Shown here piece by piece: positions 11,500 through 22,440 of a DNA stretch of 51,622 nucleotides. The first letter of the stretch is position 1. Each line of letters starts with the position of its first letter. Origin of the DNA: Phoronis australis (lineage: Eukaryota; Phoronida; Phoronidae). The translations under genes and the position numbers were made by a program. The notes beneath the pieces are model-generated. The model was not told the origin of the DNA. It worked only from the letters and a program-made list of their open reading frames with translations, and searched no databases. The DNA is taken from positions 364,021-415,642 of the forward strand of contig NMRA01000240.1 in the NCBI GenBank assembly GCA_002633005.1, given 5' to 3'.

Positions 11500-11773
11500 G
11501 TATGAGTGAGACTTGGATTTGAAGCATTCTGTTGTCAGCATATGCAATTATAAAGTTAGCGAAAAAAATCCAGGGAATTAAGTATCCAGATGGCGAAAAT
11601 ACGAAACAAAAATAATTATTTGAATTGTAGCGTAGTCCAGTGAATAAGCGTTAGCAATACAATGTGGTACAACAGGTAACATCCTATATTATTTTAGACT
11701 AACTACGTCATGTTTTATCCAGAAATGGTGTGAATTATCCAATACAAATTTTAACTATTTTTATTATTGACAG

Positions 11774-12003
11774 TGAACGTGATGTTGTGGAAACCGCTTA
11801 ACGAATTCATAGATACCAAAGACATGCAAGGAGATCGGAGCTCGGGAGGTATCGGAATTTGGATAGGAGTTGCAGTTGGCATTATATTGACTTTAGGTTT
11901 ACTGCTCTCTGTCGCCAAAATTGCAACAAAGCAATGTGAAGAAGCTGACGAAGATGATGATGATGATGATGATGATGATGACAATAATAATGATGATTCT
12001 TAG
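11774..12003 (+). CDS. Terminal exon: membrane helix and poly-Asp cytoplasmic tail
   Basis: It follows the acceptor TTATTATTGACAG and continues the EGF exon in phase 1. About 25 extracellular residues (VNVMLWKPLNEF...) lead to a hydrophobic helix, GIWIGVAVGIILTLGLLLSV. Next comes a short basic stretch, KIATKQ, the positive-inside stop-transfer signal, so the C-terminus should be cytosolic. The tail EEADED is followed by about ten Asp, three Asn and DDS before TAG at 12001-12003. The acidic run is encoded by a GAT microsatellite and may vary in length between alleles. The exon is linked to the EGF exon by phase, distance (274-nt intron) and logic. I do not recognise the specific protein. Confidence 0.75.
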
Positions 12004-12083
12004 CAGTTTTGATGTTTACATATACTTGGCGTTTCTTTATCCCTTTGTGTTCATGAGTATAGTTTGATAAGGAATATTGAAGC

Positions 12084-12089
12084 AATAAA
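12084..12089 (+). terminator. Polyadenylation signal AATAAA
   Basis: AATAAA lies 81 nt after the stop codon of the EGF/membrane gene, giving a short 3' UTR. Cleavage would be expected at about 12100-12115. Confidence 0.6.
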
Positions 12090-12689
12090 GTTTTAAAATG
12101 GCACCGTTTATTGTAATAATTAGGATCAAGGTTCTTGCTAGCAACTCATTGACAAACATTGATTACCGAAATTAAAACAAGAGAACAGAAAAGACAAGTC
12201 GTCTATCATGTATCTTTTGCGCACATCTCACTTGCAACGGCAAAATGTGATATTAGAAGGAGAAAGAGTAAATAAAGCCTAAATGTTGTTTAATCGAGTT
12301 CCCACTTTATGGCTTGAAAAGCGTACGAAAATCTTGAAATCCTCTCTTACCGCCAGAATTTTACGTATTCTACATAAGTGGCGCTGGCTAAAACAACGCC
12401 CTTTATGAGAAGAATGTTAAATATTGAAATTACCAGAGACAATTTGATAAAATGTGGAATGTAAAGGTCAATGAGCCGTCAGTTTATGCTAAAGTTCCCT
12501 TCAATGTGACTTGTGTTTGTTCTTTATGAGCCACATGAAACAAATTCGCCAATGCACTGATATGTGAAAAAATGCGAAAGCATGCACGTTGCAAAAATCA
12601 CTGACTGACTTCTTGGCCCCAAAGAAAAACAAATCCTGCGAAATTAAAGTTACACTCGCTGTAAAATAATAGCATCTGAGTGAGACTTT

Positions 12690-13022
12690 AGTCCCTTAGA
12701 GGAAAAAAAACGTGTATTAGAGCACATCCTTGCCCGCACATCGACTTTCTAAAGTGGTTGCTGGAACAGGACAAGCATGTATCGATTGATGACATTTTGA
12801 AAAAAGAACGCCAACTGGAGACTAACTTGGTAAACATAGAACATCTACAAGACAGATAAACAACAAACACACAGACAATAGCAGGCATGATGCCCAAATC
12901 TGTGTGCAAATGCTGCGATCTGGATCAAGTGCGTGGTCTAGAACACTACCCCACCCGACACTCCACATGCATCAGTTGTAGCAAAGCTGGTCATAGAGCC
13001 AAACTTTGCCTCAATAAAACAT
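12690..13022 (+). pseudogene. Gypsy relic 1: Gag C-terminus with CCHC zinc knuckle
   Basis: A CCHC knuckle, CISCSKAGHRAKLC, is encoded at 12968-13009 with exact Cx2Cx4Hx4C spacing. In Gag it binds RNA for packaging. Upstream, the pieces WLLEQDKHVSIDDILKK and QLETNLVNIE resemble the helical Gag region just before the knuckle, interrupted by a stop at about 12858. An upstream Cys-rich piece (CKCCDLDQ) matches the spacer seen in this clade. Confidence 0.75.
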
Positions 13023-13229
13023 AATCAGGAGACCGAAATCAACGACTGGGCAGTATTTTAACAAAACCAAAGGTCAAAATGGAAGCGGGTCAATCAATCG
13101 CACACCGCCAACAAAAATCTCGTAAGAACACGCAACAACGAGGTCGCAAAGGTCTAGGCTATGTCAACGTAGCCTAGATAGCGACACTGACTTTGACACG
13201 CATGAGTATTCCATGATGCTGACCAATAG

Positions 13230-13530
13230 CTTTGGCAAACGGCAGCAGTAACGCACCCGTGCGCTTGTCAAAATTCCCCGGGGCGGAGGTCAACACTCTT
13301 CCGCTGAGAGTATTCCAGATATTTCCTAACATGTTAAACACGGTGGGTCAGCCTGACTCGAGCGTTGTCAAGCCCATCGAGGGAACCATACTCAAAACCT
13401 TTAACGAAGCACCGAAACTATACGTTACGATACTGTAGTGCGATTTCGACGAAAGATGGGAAATGACGAAGTTCTATACTGTTGACGTCAAAGGAGCTGC
13501 TAAACTCGGACTTCTAAAGTCGGAGAAACT
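13230..13530 (+). pseudogene. Gypsy relic 1: aspartic protease, active site lost
   Basis: KFPGAEVNTLPLRVF at 13271-13315 aligns with the retropepsin active-site block, whose usual start is D(T/S)GA. Here the Asp-Thr pair is replaced by Phe-Pro, so the enzyme would be inactive. In another frame, FYTVDVKGAAKLGLL (13466-13510) matches the end of gypsy proteases. A stop at 13436 separates the two. Confidence 0.7.
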
Positions 13531-13739
13531 AGCTATCGTCAAGCTTCATCAATACGTACAGCCCGTTACCTCCGAGACGCAGCCAAGTGAAAGTGCACCG
13601 GGAAGCCCGCCGGTATGTGACCTACAGAACTTATATCAAGGCAGTTAGATTAAACAGGTAACAGGCTACCTGGCGAAGCAAAACTGTATCTCAAGAGCGA
13701 CGCCGACCCGTCGCGAAAGTACTCTATCCACATGATAAA

Positions 13740-14150
13740 TAAGCTGCGTTCTGAATCAGAGCGCATGGTATCATAACCAACGATACCGAATATTCAGACT
13801 GGTGTAGCAGCATCACGATAAATGCCAAAAGTGATGGATTTTTGAGGGTTTGTCTTGACCTCCGTAAGCTTAACGACGCTTTATTAATCTCATGAATGTT
13901 GCAAAACCAAACGGACTGGTATTCAACAGTACCAAATGTCTTGTCAAACAGCAGCAATTCAACTTCTTCGGTAGGCTTGATACAGCGACTGGCATGAAGC
14001 CTAATCCTCGGAAAGAAAAGACATCATGGCCATGGCACAGCCCATGAACAAGACAGAACTGCAAAGATTTTTTGGGTCCATTCATCCGTAACTTGTCGGC
14101 ACAGGCCGAACCGCTGCGTTACTGGTTACACAATGACATACCGTTTGAAT
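13740..14150 (+). pseudogene. Gypsy relic 1: reverse transcriptase, core deleted
   Basis: GFLRVCLDLRKLNDAL at about 13840-13888 is the RT block that carries the first catalytic Asp region. Within 30 bases the sequence jumps to GLVFNSTKCLVKQQQFNFFG (13916-13975), which normally lies after the YxDD loop. About 100 or more residues of palm and fingers, with the catalytic YxDD, are therefore missing. The connection-domain pieces (FLGPFIRNLSAQAEPLR) follow with frameshifts. Confidence 0.8.
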
Positions 14151-14189
14151 GTCCCAAGACTACCAACATATTTAAGATAATCCCAAATC

Positions 14190-14640
14190 TTTAGTCACCG
14201 ATGAAGCATGTCTAAAGTACTGTGTTAGTAAAGTAACGATCTACCTAATGGTAGACACAAGCTTGAAGGGCCTCGGAGCTGCGTTACTGGAACCTGACCG
14301 CCTCGATAGCGGACTTCTCAGCAAGCAAGTCCGGTCAGTGGCATACGCCAGCAAGTCATTAACTCCAGACGTTATGCGAATACTCGCTCAAGCATTTAGC
14401 ATTAAAAGACATCACACTTACCTAAATAACCGGCTGATCACCGTCCCCTTGAAATGGCATGTGTTAAAGTCGATCGCTGCAGCTGCGGACGTCTTCAGGC
14501 CATGCTGTTTCGCATCCAGGGATACAACTACAAGGTCCAAAACGTACCTAGTAAAGACACTGGACTGGTGGACGCCCTCAGTAGACTTCCTAACCCAGAC
14601 AGCCGCTTTGACGTGCTAGACGTGGACGTGCGTATACTAC
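14190..14640 (+). pseudogene. Gypsy relic 1: RNase H domain
   Basis: MVDTSLKGLGAALLEP at 14248 matches the first RNase H block (VDAS..GLGAVLL), with the catalytic Asp retained. VAYASKSLT follows. After a frameshift near 14450 the domain ends with MLFRIQGYNYKVQNVPSKDT and ALSRLPNP, the tether found at the end of gypsy RNase H. Confidence 0.85.
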
Positions 14641-14739
14641 AATTCAACTACACGAAAATACAAGATATTCAGGCAGTAACGTCCAAAGACCCCGCTCTCA
14701 ACGTGCTGAAAGGTATAGTTGTGACAGGATGACCAGAAC

Positions 14740-15480
14740 GTATCAAAAAGTTGCCGACAGACATTAGACAATTTTGGTCCTATAGGGATGAACTCAGAGT
14801 TGACAGCGGCATCATCATGAAAGGTGAACACCTGTTTATACCGGAGCCGTTGCGTTCACACATGCTACAGAACTTGCACTCTGGGTACATGGATATAGTC
14901 AAGACCCAATTACGCGCCGAGAGATGAGACGTGTATTGGCCCAAGATAAATTCTGACACTGAGGCTATGTGCAAGTCGTGTGAAGTAGGTCAAGAACATC
15001 AGCCTCATCAACAGTCAGAATCCTTAACGCAAACAGAAATACCAACACGTCCCTGGAGTGTCATCGGCACCAATCCTTTCTAAATGAAGCAATAGCAGTT
15101 TCTGATAATCGCGGATTACTACACGAAATTCCCAATTGTAGAACAGGTGCAATATCAGTTACTTCAGATGCCGTCGCCTCAGTGACCAAGAAGTATTGAA
15201 GCATGCTGGGAATTCCGGATACCATACGTTCCGACAACGGACCTCAGTTTGTCGGAGAAGCTTACAGATCTTTTGTGAGAACCTGGAAGATCCAACATAC
15301 CACGTCGTCACCACGGCATCCGCAGTCCAACGGATTTGTTGAGAGGCAGATAAGTACAATCAAGCGGGCTATGAAGAAAGTCATACAGTCCGTCGATGAC
15401 GCAGAGCTAGCTCTGCTGCGATTGAAAACTATTCCCATCGACACGCAACAGCCGAGTAAATAGTCCGTGAGAGCTGCTAT
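14740..15480 (+). pseudogene. Gypsy relic 1: integrase
   Basis: The zinc-binding HHCC region reads LHSGYMDIVKTQL...MCKSCE. The second His is replaced by Tyr and there is a TGA inside. The catalytic core shows all three acidic positions: LIIADYYTKF (first Asp, about 15114), IRSDNGPQF (second Asp, about 15233) and HPQSNGFVERQ (Glu, about 15340). The first Asp is in a different frame from the other two, so the core is broken by a frameshift. Confidence 0.9.
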
Positions 15481-15599
15481 TCAATCGCCGTATCAAGGAC
15501 ACCCTCCCCTGCAAAATAGCCAATAACTTGTCAGATGCCGACGACATTAAGTCCGCGTTGACTTCACGACAAACCACGCAAAAGGACAACCACGACAAA

Positions 15600-15927
15600 T
15601 CAGCGCAGGATCTACCATTTGTCAACGCGTAACCGTTCAGACCCAGCAAGGTCCGTGGATTCCCGCCACTGTCGTAGCCCATTGTGCCGGACCGAGAGTT
15701 ACGTAATGCAAACGCCTCAGGGACAACAACTACGGCGGAACCGAATTCCAATTACAGCTGTCCGCCAGAAACTCTTCACACCTGTTGTTCCGACAACACA
15801 GTGTGTTCAAGTACGATCTTCAGTCGAGCCAGTGAAGACTCGTGTTGACCAAGACACTACGTCAATTTCTCTAAAGTTCACCAAAAGCGGAAGAGAAGTC
15901 AGACGACCGTCACGTTGCTCAGATTAG
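15600..15927 (+). pseudogene. Gypsy relic 1: integrase C-terminus/tail
   Basis: ESYVMQTPQGQQLRRNR at about 15697-15750 corresponds to the SH3-like C-terminal segment (GPY/F region) of gypsy integrases. The tail ends GREVRRPSR, like the ...RSGR..K.P.R.. ends common in this clade. The stop is at 15925. Confidence 0.75.
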
Positions 15928-16071
15928 AGCACTCATAAGGTTTAAGGACTGCAGCTCTCGCATAGCGTTAGCGTTTAATTTTCTTTTTGTTACTGTCAAA
16001 GTAGCTGTATGGTTTACGGTGTGCTATTACGTCGTGTGTTCTCCTCCTCCCCTTTCTATATCTGTTTAAAC

Positions 16072-16140
16072 GAGAGGGGGGGTGTTGCGTGATTAGGTTG
16101 AGTAGAAATAAATAAGTAGTTCCACACAAAAACACCATTG
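16072..16140 (+). other. Polypurine tract and probable 3' LTR start
   Basis: GAGAGGGGGGG (16072-16082) is immediately followed by TGTTGCGTGATTAGG. A purine tract next to a TG dinucleotide is the classic second-strand priming site and LTR boundary, and it sits 150 bases after the last coding block of relic 1. The LTR end could not be defined. Confidence 0.6.
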
Positions 16141-16329
16141 TTACATAATATTCGTCGACACTTTGTTCATTAAATGCTCCACAAAACTAAAAGTTGATGC
16201 TGAGTAGGCTTTTAAGAGAAAAATTCCGAATCAGCACCCCATTATCTGAACACGAGAATTGGTAACACCAAATAAATACCCATTTACGGAAAATACCAGT
16301 ACGAAGTTGGACGTTACATCGCCTACGAC

Positions 16330-18430
16330 GTTGTGATTTGAAAGACAAACTAACACTTAATCAAAAACTTTCAGAGCCCTGGCACTGAACCTGTGCGAAA
16401 CCCAATCCAACGACATCGAGCAAGTCACAAGCTCAATTAACCAAATAACTCATGGTGAACGCCGCACTCTATCCAACGAATTTGTTTCTAAATGAAGAGC
16501 TCTAGCCGGAACATAAAATTTAACAGACAGAGATCTAATAACACCCCAAGTCCAAATCATACCATTTTTGAGGTGGAACTTTCTCATACTCCGGTTGTTC
16601 TTGCACAGCTAAGAGTCCAACTTGTGGCGAAAGTAAACACGTTGCAAACGTGTGCCACTCTACAATACAGGATGTTCGCCAAGTCTCCATGAACAACATA
16701 CCTGCTGAGCCAGCGTATGATTATTCTTCCTATGAATGGCTGTTCACCAGGACTCACTACATTCCTCAGCACGGCGGAATTGCAACGAAATTATCTTCCT
16801 CGTAGCATGTACCTTTCTTGGCTGCACGACTCTACTGCACATTCCCAACTCTCTTCCATGGCTAGATGGGGAAAATGAAGGACTTCTCCACCTGGGCAAA
16901 ACAATGCAGTCGTAACCGTACGAAAAGATGTTGAGGCAGAGCTCGAGAGACTTGAAAGGCTCCACATCATCGCTCTAAAGAAGAATAATAGCAATGTAAG
17001 AGTTTGAATTCACACGTAAGCTGCAAAACAATCAAGCGAGCGAGTACAACAACCATTTCAACAGTTGGTGACATTATCGCCAACATGAATTCACTCATCA
17101 ACAGTATCCAGCAAACTCGACACAATTAACAAATGCTTATCAACAGCTACAATTATGTGAAAGCAGTGGATACATCACCACATTTTCAACTCACACTCGA
17201 CTTCGGCGGTCAAGCTTCTCCTTTTCGATGTGAACGCTGCCTCTGAAATCTTCCAGAGCACGCTTTCAACCCAACTACAAGGCATTTCTGGTGTGAGAAA
17301 CACGTCAAATGACATCGCCGTGCATGGCTGCACACTACAAAGACTGTGGTGTGAGGTTGGACAAAAACAAGTGCACATTCTCAGTCAGCAAACTCGGCAA
17401 GAACGGCGTTTTACCAGATACTGAGAAAAGTCGAACCATTACCGACGCTTTGCAACACCGAGGAATGTATCTACGACAAGCTCTTTTCTTGACATGACAT
17501 AGTACATGTCACGTTTCATTCCTCGATATGCGTCAGTAACAGAAACCACTCGTAGACTTACCAAGAGCAACGCACCATGGCAATTATCCAAAGACCACCA
17601 TACTACATTTGAGAAATTCAAACAGGTACTCAAACAAGCCTCAGTGATGGCTCATTTTTGACCTCTCCCAGAAGACCACTATCATGGTTGATACTTTTTC
17701 TATAGGCTTAGGCGCAATAGTCACCTAGGATGACAAAGTGACTTGCTAGTCGTGCTCTCACTGAGAATGTCACTCCCAGACTGATAAAAAATATCGAGGC
17801 TCTTGAACGGAGTAGAGCACTTCCACGCATACTTGTACAATTCACCGTTCAAAGTTTCTACCAACAGATCAAAAACCCCTCATTGATATAGTGACTAGGC
17901 AGAAAACAACAACAGCTGGCAACGAAGAGTAAAGACTTAGACTGATGCCGCACGACTTCGATCTTGTTTGCCACCCAGCCAAATTGAAGACTAGACTGCA
18001 TAAGCAGACATCTTCAGACCGTACCTGCTCAAGGGTACAAAGGTGAACTAGTGATGTCTGTGTTATGAGTTCATGGTGTATAACGAACTAGTGTTGCGGA
18101 GATTCCTTTACAACAGAGAGACATTGATATTGCCCGCCAGTCACGCAAGGGAATTGTGAAGGCAAAACACTGGTTTCCTGGGATAGGCTGTTCAGTGATG
18201 CTCTGTATTTTCCGCCAAGCATCGTATCCTAGTTCGATCTATAGAGACTCAGTTTCCAACTCCCATGCCGCCGATAACTTTGCTGGACCATTTCTATCTG
18301 GAGAGTATCTCATAGTTTGTTGTAGCTGACAAATATGAACGCTACCCTGAGGTAGAGGTAGTGGCGACAACTTCTGAAAGAGATTTACTGGCAAGGCTTG
18401 GCACCATCTTTCCACAGATTCTTAATTAGC
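16330..18430 (+). pseudogene. Ty3/gypsy retrotransposon relic 2, truncated in integrase
   Basis: This is a second element of a different gypsy clade, again plus strand and full of stops. The RT piece reads VNAASEIFQS (17233) and then GVRNTSNDIAVHG (17293), where the catalytic YxDD loop region is degraded to SNDI. DKNKCTFSVSKLG (17354) follows. In the integrase, PITLLDHFY and VVADKYERYPEVEVV (about 18317-18360) align with the start of the catalytic core, and homology stops near 18430 before the second Asp. No LTRs were recognised. It lies head to tail with relic 1. Confidence 0.85.
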
Positions 18431-19379
18431 AATTTCTGACAGAAACTGTGGCATCAGAAAAAAATATAAATGGCCCGTCACAGAATTGGCTGAAATTTTA
18501 CCACTGCATTCATATCCGCCTAAAGCGACACCTAACACCATAATACACTCATTGACCTCCCCGTCTAGTTTTTACGCACCCCTGAAATTTCTACTTGAAA
18601 CGTATAAAAATTTTACCTTAAGAATGACCTCTTGTTAACAGCACTAGGAACTGATATTCGATTCTAAGTAGGCAAGTATAATATTCATATAATTTTCAAA
18701 GCCTTGATGTGACGGCACTCATTTTGTCGAACCGCCAAATTAAATTACCCAAAATCCAACTAAGTTATTAATATGGATATAACAAGTTGTGAAAATGACC
18801 CTTGAAACTTGTAGACAATGAATAAAAGTTACAGCAATAAAGGTCAAAAGTTTGGTCTTTTTGATTTCATGCATAGAAGAAATTCAACTGAAAACGCGCC
18901 TTATTGGTTGCCAAGTGTCAGGTATAAGTTACCAAAAAGGTCATCAAAACCATCGACGAGAAAATGCTTAAAAGATTTTTTGGGATGAGTAACCCTAAAA
19001 TTGCGACACTGAAAATGGCGTACTTGTATACTGGATGTGACTAGAGCAGTCAACTCATTCGGTTACAATCCACGATGAGTAAAGTTCTTAAAACCGAGAG
19101 CGCATTGGTTCAGAGTTCAACATCGATAACTTATACCAGTGAATTATATGCCTCTTTTACCAGGGGCACAATATGTGCCATTATAATGTGACGTCGTATT
19201 GACACATTCTACACATATCGCCCTCTAGGGTACGAAAATATGAGACGGGTAATACATGGTTTGAGCGATCAGCACACGTCAACGTTGATGGCACATATTG
19301 TCGCAATTGGCACGTTATGTCATGCATTGTTTCAAGTGCTACCAAATAGATCACAACAGGGTGCACTCACTCAGTGGCA
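18431..19379. other. No recognisable gene
   Basis: AT-rich sequence after the gypsy truncation. No domain, element end or tandem repeat was recognised. The part next to 19380 may belong to the dispersed repeat family that follows. Confidence 0.5.
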
Positions 19380-19680
19380 TCTCTAGAGGATGTTTCATGA
19401 AAAACGATTTAAAGTGCTTAGAACCATTGATTATGTTTTGGCAAGTGACTACATTGTCAGCATCCTTAACAATGCCGTTATAGCAAAAGCATAACACCAC
19501 CGTGAACTCGATGCCACAAAACGAGAAAATAAAAGAAAAGCGGCTTAAATTGAAAGCTTCTTATCTGCAAGCACATGGGCATAACTTATGAACGTAGCCA
19601 GTGCTAGTGCGTCATGTCTACCAGCACGTGACTTTCTGCACAGACTTGTGCCATATCTGCCCTTCTCCGATGACCCGCGG
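19380..19680 (-). repeat. Dispersed repeat family, copy C (inverted)
   Basis: The reverse complement aligns with copies A (1742-2260) and B (41090-41570). Landmarks in minus-strand reading are CAGATATGGCACAAG, CTGGTAGACATGACGCAC, TCTTTTATTTTCTCGTTTTG and GAGTTCACGGTGGTG. The last is shared with copy A and the first with copy B. Confidence 0.6.
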
Positions 19681-19725
19681 AAAGTGGAAAGAGTCGCAAC
19701 TTGGTCAAATATTGTGTTGTTACAA

Positions 19726-20369
19726 CAGTGGCGGATCTAGGATATCACAAGGGGGGGCCCAACATTTTGTCCGGCTGTAAGCATTTGCGCAAACTGAAAC
19801 ACGATTGTAGATGCGCATAGCACCGAATGGGGGTTTGACCCCCTCCCGCCCAGGAAATTTTTCTGTTTTCACCTCTAAAAATCAAGCATTTTCCTTGATT
19901 CCTGAAGTATTATCCAAGAAAAAAGGCAAAAAAAACACGGAGAACGTGTCAAACAGGAAAAACTGCAAATACCAAGAGTATTGCGAGTTTCTGAGGGATT
20001 CACTAAGGCTACGATTAAAATTCACATCTTACCAGCAGCTTCTGTTTTTTCATCGTCACTCCGGTTCCATTTTCTTTAAAAAATGAAGTAAATTTTCTTC
20101 ATTGCACAGTGGAGAAGACGACGGAAACGGAGTCGTAGTCAGTGCGCAGCGCCACTGCCGGTCGCCTGGAATATCGCGAGAGAGCCTATACTTAGCCACA
20201 GTTCCGTTACGAATGCGCTGTGTTCCGAATTTGACACTTGAAATTTGATTTGNACCAGGGTTAATTAATAAGCTCAACACTTCCCTACGCTCTTACTGTT
20301 TTATTTTTTGCGGCAGCCAAGGGGGGGGGGGGCCGGGCCCCCTAGGCCTCCCCCCTAAATCCGCCTATG
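19726..20369. mobile_element. Non-autonomous inverted-repeat element (MITE-like)
   Basis: The left end CAGTGGCGGATCTAGG and the reverse complement of the right end, CATAGGCGGATTTAGG, form an imperfect terminal inverted repeat, with G/C runs just inside both ends. TACAAC occurs on both flanks (19721-19726 and 20370-20375) and may be all or part of a target-site duplication. The GGCGGAT(C/T)(C/T)AGG end is common among hAT-like MITEs, so I lean to hAT. The element contains one N at 20253 and no transposase. Confidence 0.65.
20253..20253. other. Single N
   Basis: Isolated N inside the MITE-like element. No adjacent duplication was seen. Confidence 0.6.
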
Positions 20370-20989
20370 TACAACCAACGCAAACGCAGCGCCTCAATAT
20401 TTTTACATACAGAATCCTACACTAGTCTCAGCTATGGGTTTACCCATGTCATGAACCTTAGACAAGTGTAGAATTTATTTTCTTACATGAATCGTAAAAA
20501 CAATTGTTTTTGCCGAAATACTCGACGTGTTTCAAACATTCAACCGCAAGACACGCTTGTGTAAGGTAAAGTAAACAAGGTTTCTTTTTGCTATAGTTTT
20601 CTTTTAAACTTAACAATTGTAAATTCCATTCAGCTTCCGAAACAAATTAATGTTCAAATTAGAATCTAATAAATAGTCTTTGAAGATGTAATATTAAAAC
20701 TGAACAGCTATTTATGATTAGCAGTAAACAGGGCTTCCCCATGCGTGAGCACTGAATTGAGAGAGCAGAGCTACATAGCCTCACCGCGGCGCTTCTTGAG
20801 TTGGGGTTCGTCTCCGAATGAAAGTGGATATGGAGTTTGCCGTCGAAGATGGGTCCCTTTAAGAAGTTCTTAGCATGTCATTCCGACTTGGAGTACGTAC
20901 AGTTGCGACATCTGATTTGTCAATCATAACTTTGTCACCTTCGTGGAATTCCGGCACGGAGCGCGTTTGGTTGTTGGTACCGGGGTTTC

Positions 20990-21364
20990 CCGTAGATAAG
21001 CCCACCAGAGGAAACGCCCATGGGCGTTTATTCGGAAAATTATGACAAATAAGGTGTCCAGACAGTGGGACGTTTATTAGGAAATTTTCTCCTAAAAGTC
21101 CACTCAGCGTCAACTTTTTGTCACAAATTCAGTTTTGTGGAGCATTTATCACTTAAAAAACGAACAAGGTGTTGACGAACTATGCATTTATTAACCAAAC
21201 ATTTAAAAACGCAGTTTAATTAAAATAGTGTCAAGTCAAACAAAACTATGGCTTTCCGTTTACGCGCCCTCTTTTCCGAATCAATGCCTGGGCGTTTATT
21301 TGGTGTTGCTAAAACGCCTGAAAATTTTCATTTTACGAGTACACGCCCATGGGCTTATCTACGG
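20990..21364. mobile_element. 375-bp MITE with perfect 15-bp terminal inverted repeats
   Basis: CCGTAGATAAGCCCA at 20990-21004 is exactly repeated in reverse complement at 21350-21364 (TGGGCTTATCTACGG). Inside both ends the string CGCCCATGGGC occurs, and GGGCGTTTATT is repeated internally near 21024 and 21291. A target-site duplication is not clear. There is no coding capacity. The superfamily is unassigned. Confidence 0.7.
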
Positions 21365-22440
21365 AAATTAGTGTTTTGCAGACGATAAAATGTAAGGCGT
21401 ATGGATTTCTACTTTGCACTACTTTGTGATTCGCCCGTTTAACATTAAAAAATTACGTTCTTGGTGTTCATAACCAGTCGTGTTGTAACACATTCTAGTT
21501 CATGTGAGAATATACCATTAACAAAGGGAAAACGAGGAGCAATACCTGGTGAGTTTTCACAATATACACAATGGAGGACGACTGATGTTGTGATTGGTTT
21601 TCCCAATCCTACGTAGTATGTATTAACCGATAATTGCACATAACACGAGACCAGCTAATCAAAATACCTTCAGAAAGTGTTTGCGGATAGGTTAATACAT
21701 GTATGACAGCTGATTGACTGGTGGTGTTGTTTCGTGGTGCTTTTGTTATGACAGTGGTCACTTTAATGACTTAGACGTTAAGTCAGAAATTTGGTCTTAA
21801 ACCAGTAATTCTGAAAAAATAATTAAGTCGCACTTGTGCAAAATTCGAAAAATTCTTTGAATACACACCCTGCTGTTGGTTGCCGTGATAATTTCCATAA
21901 ATTGTTTCCACAATGTGATGCGCTCGTAACAACTTGTCTTATTGTTTTTGAGAAATTTTGCAGTGGGAGGCCAAGATCAAATTCCTATCAAAAGTCTTAA
22001 GTCACTTTCGTGAAATACAGTAGATCGCAGTATTTTTACAAATGAATTCCACAGGCCTTGACAAAATTCTTCCAGATTCTGGCAACCTTGGACGAACTTC
22101 TTGCTATATTTATTAGCATTTTTCGCAATTAAAATGTGAGGCTATCATGTCTAACTAATATGCCATAGTTCAATCATCTCTAGGATGCCTAGAAAATCAC
22201 TTCCCTGTCTACTTTTGGGGAGCAATAAAATTTTGATGGTTTTAGTGTCATTAAGTGATAAATTTTAAGAATCTAAGAAGTTCCCAAGCTTAGACTTGCA
22301 AATTTTTAAGAAATTCTACTTAGAATTTTGACATCTTGCAACTTTGGCCGACTGAAAACCATTCTTTAAAAACCTAAAACACTGAGCAAAAACAATCATG
22401 GTTAGTAAGCGTAAAGATGATTTCATATCTGATCAAACAG
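21365..22440. other. No recognisable gene
   Basis: AT-rich sequence with only short frames. Nothing was recognised before the outer end of the inverted-repeat element at 22441. Confidence 0.55.

Larger units (their letters stand above)
12690..16140 (+). mobile_element. Ty3/gypsy LTR retrotransposon relic 1
   Basis: The domain order on the plus strand is Gag with zinc knuckle, protease, reverse transcriptase, RNase H, integrase and integrase C-terminus, which is the Ty3/gypsy order. It is broken by many stops and frameshifts. The RT core has been lost and the protease active site is mutated. At the 3' end a purine tract at 16072-16082 is followed by TGTTGCG, a typical LTR start. I could not find the matching 5' LTR upstream or the 3' end of the LTR, so the element is truncated or too diverged. 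It lies only about 600 bases after the poly(A) signal of the EGF gene. Confidence 0.9.

Noticed and set aside
12688-17633. Many minus-strand frames of 60-114 codons across the gypsy relics
   Set aside because: They are antisense shadows of the plus-strand Gag-Pol remains.
20859-21113. Minus-strand frame with EFHEGDKVMIDKSD, reminiscent of an SH3-like GDxV segment (MIB-type or integrase tail)
   Set aside because: Match is only about ten residues, most of the frame lies in the MITE at 20990-21364, and there is no splice or domain support.
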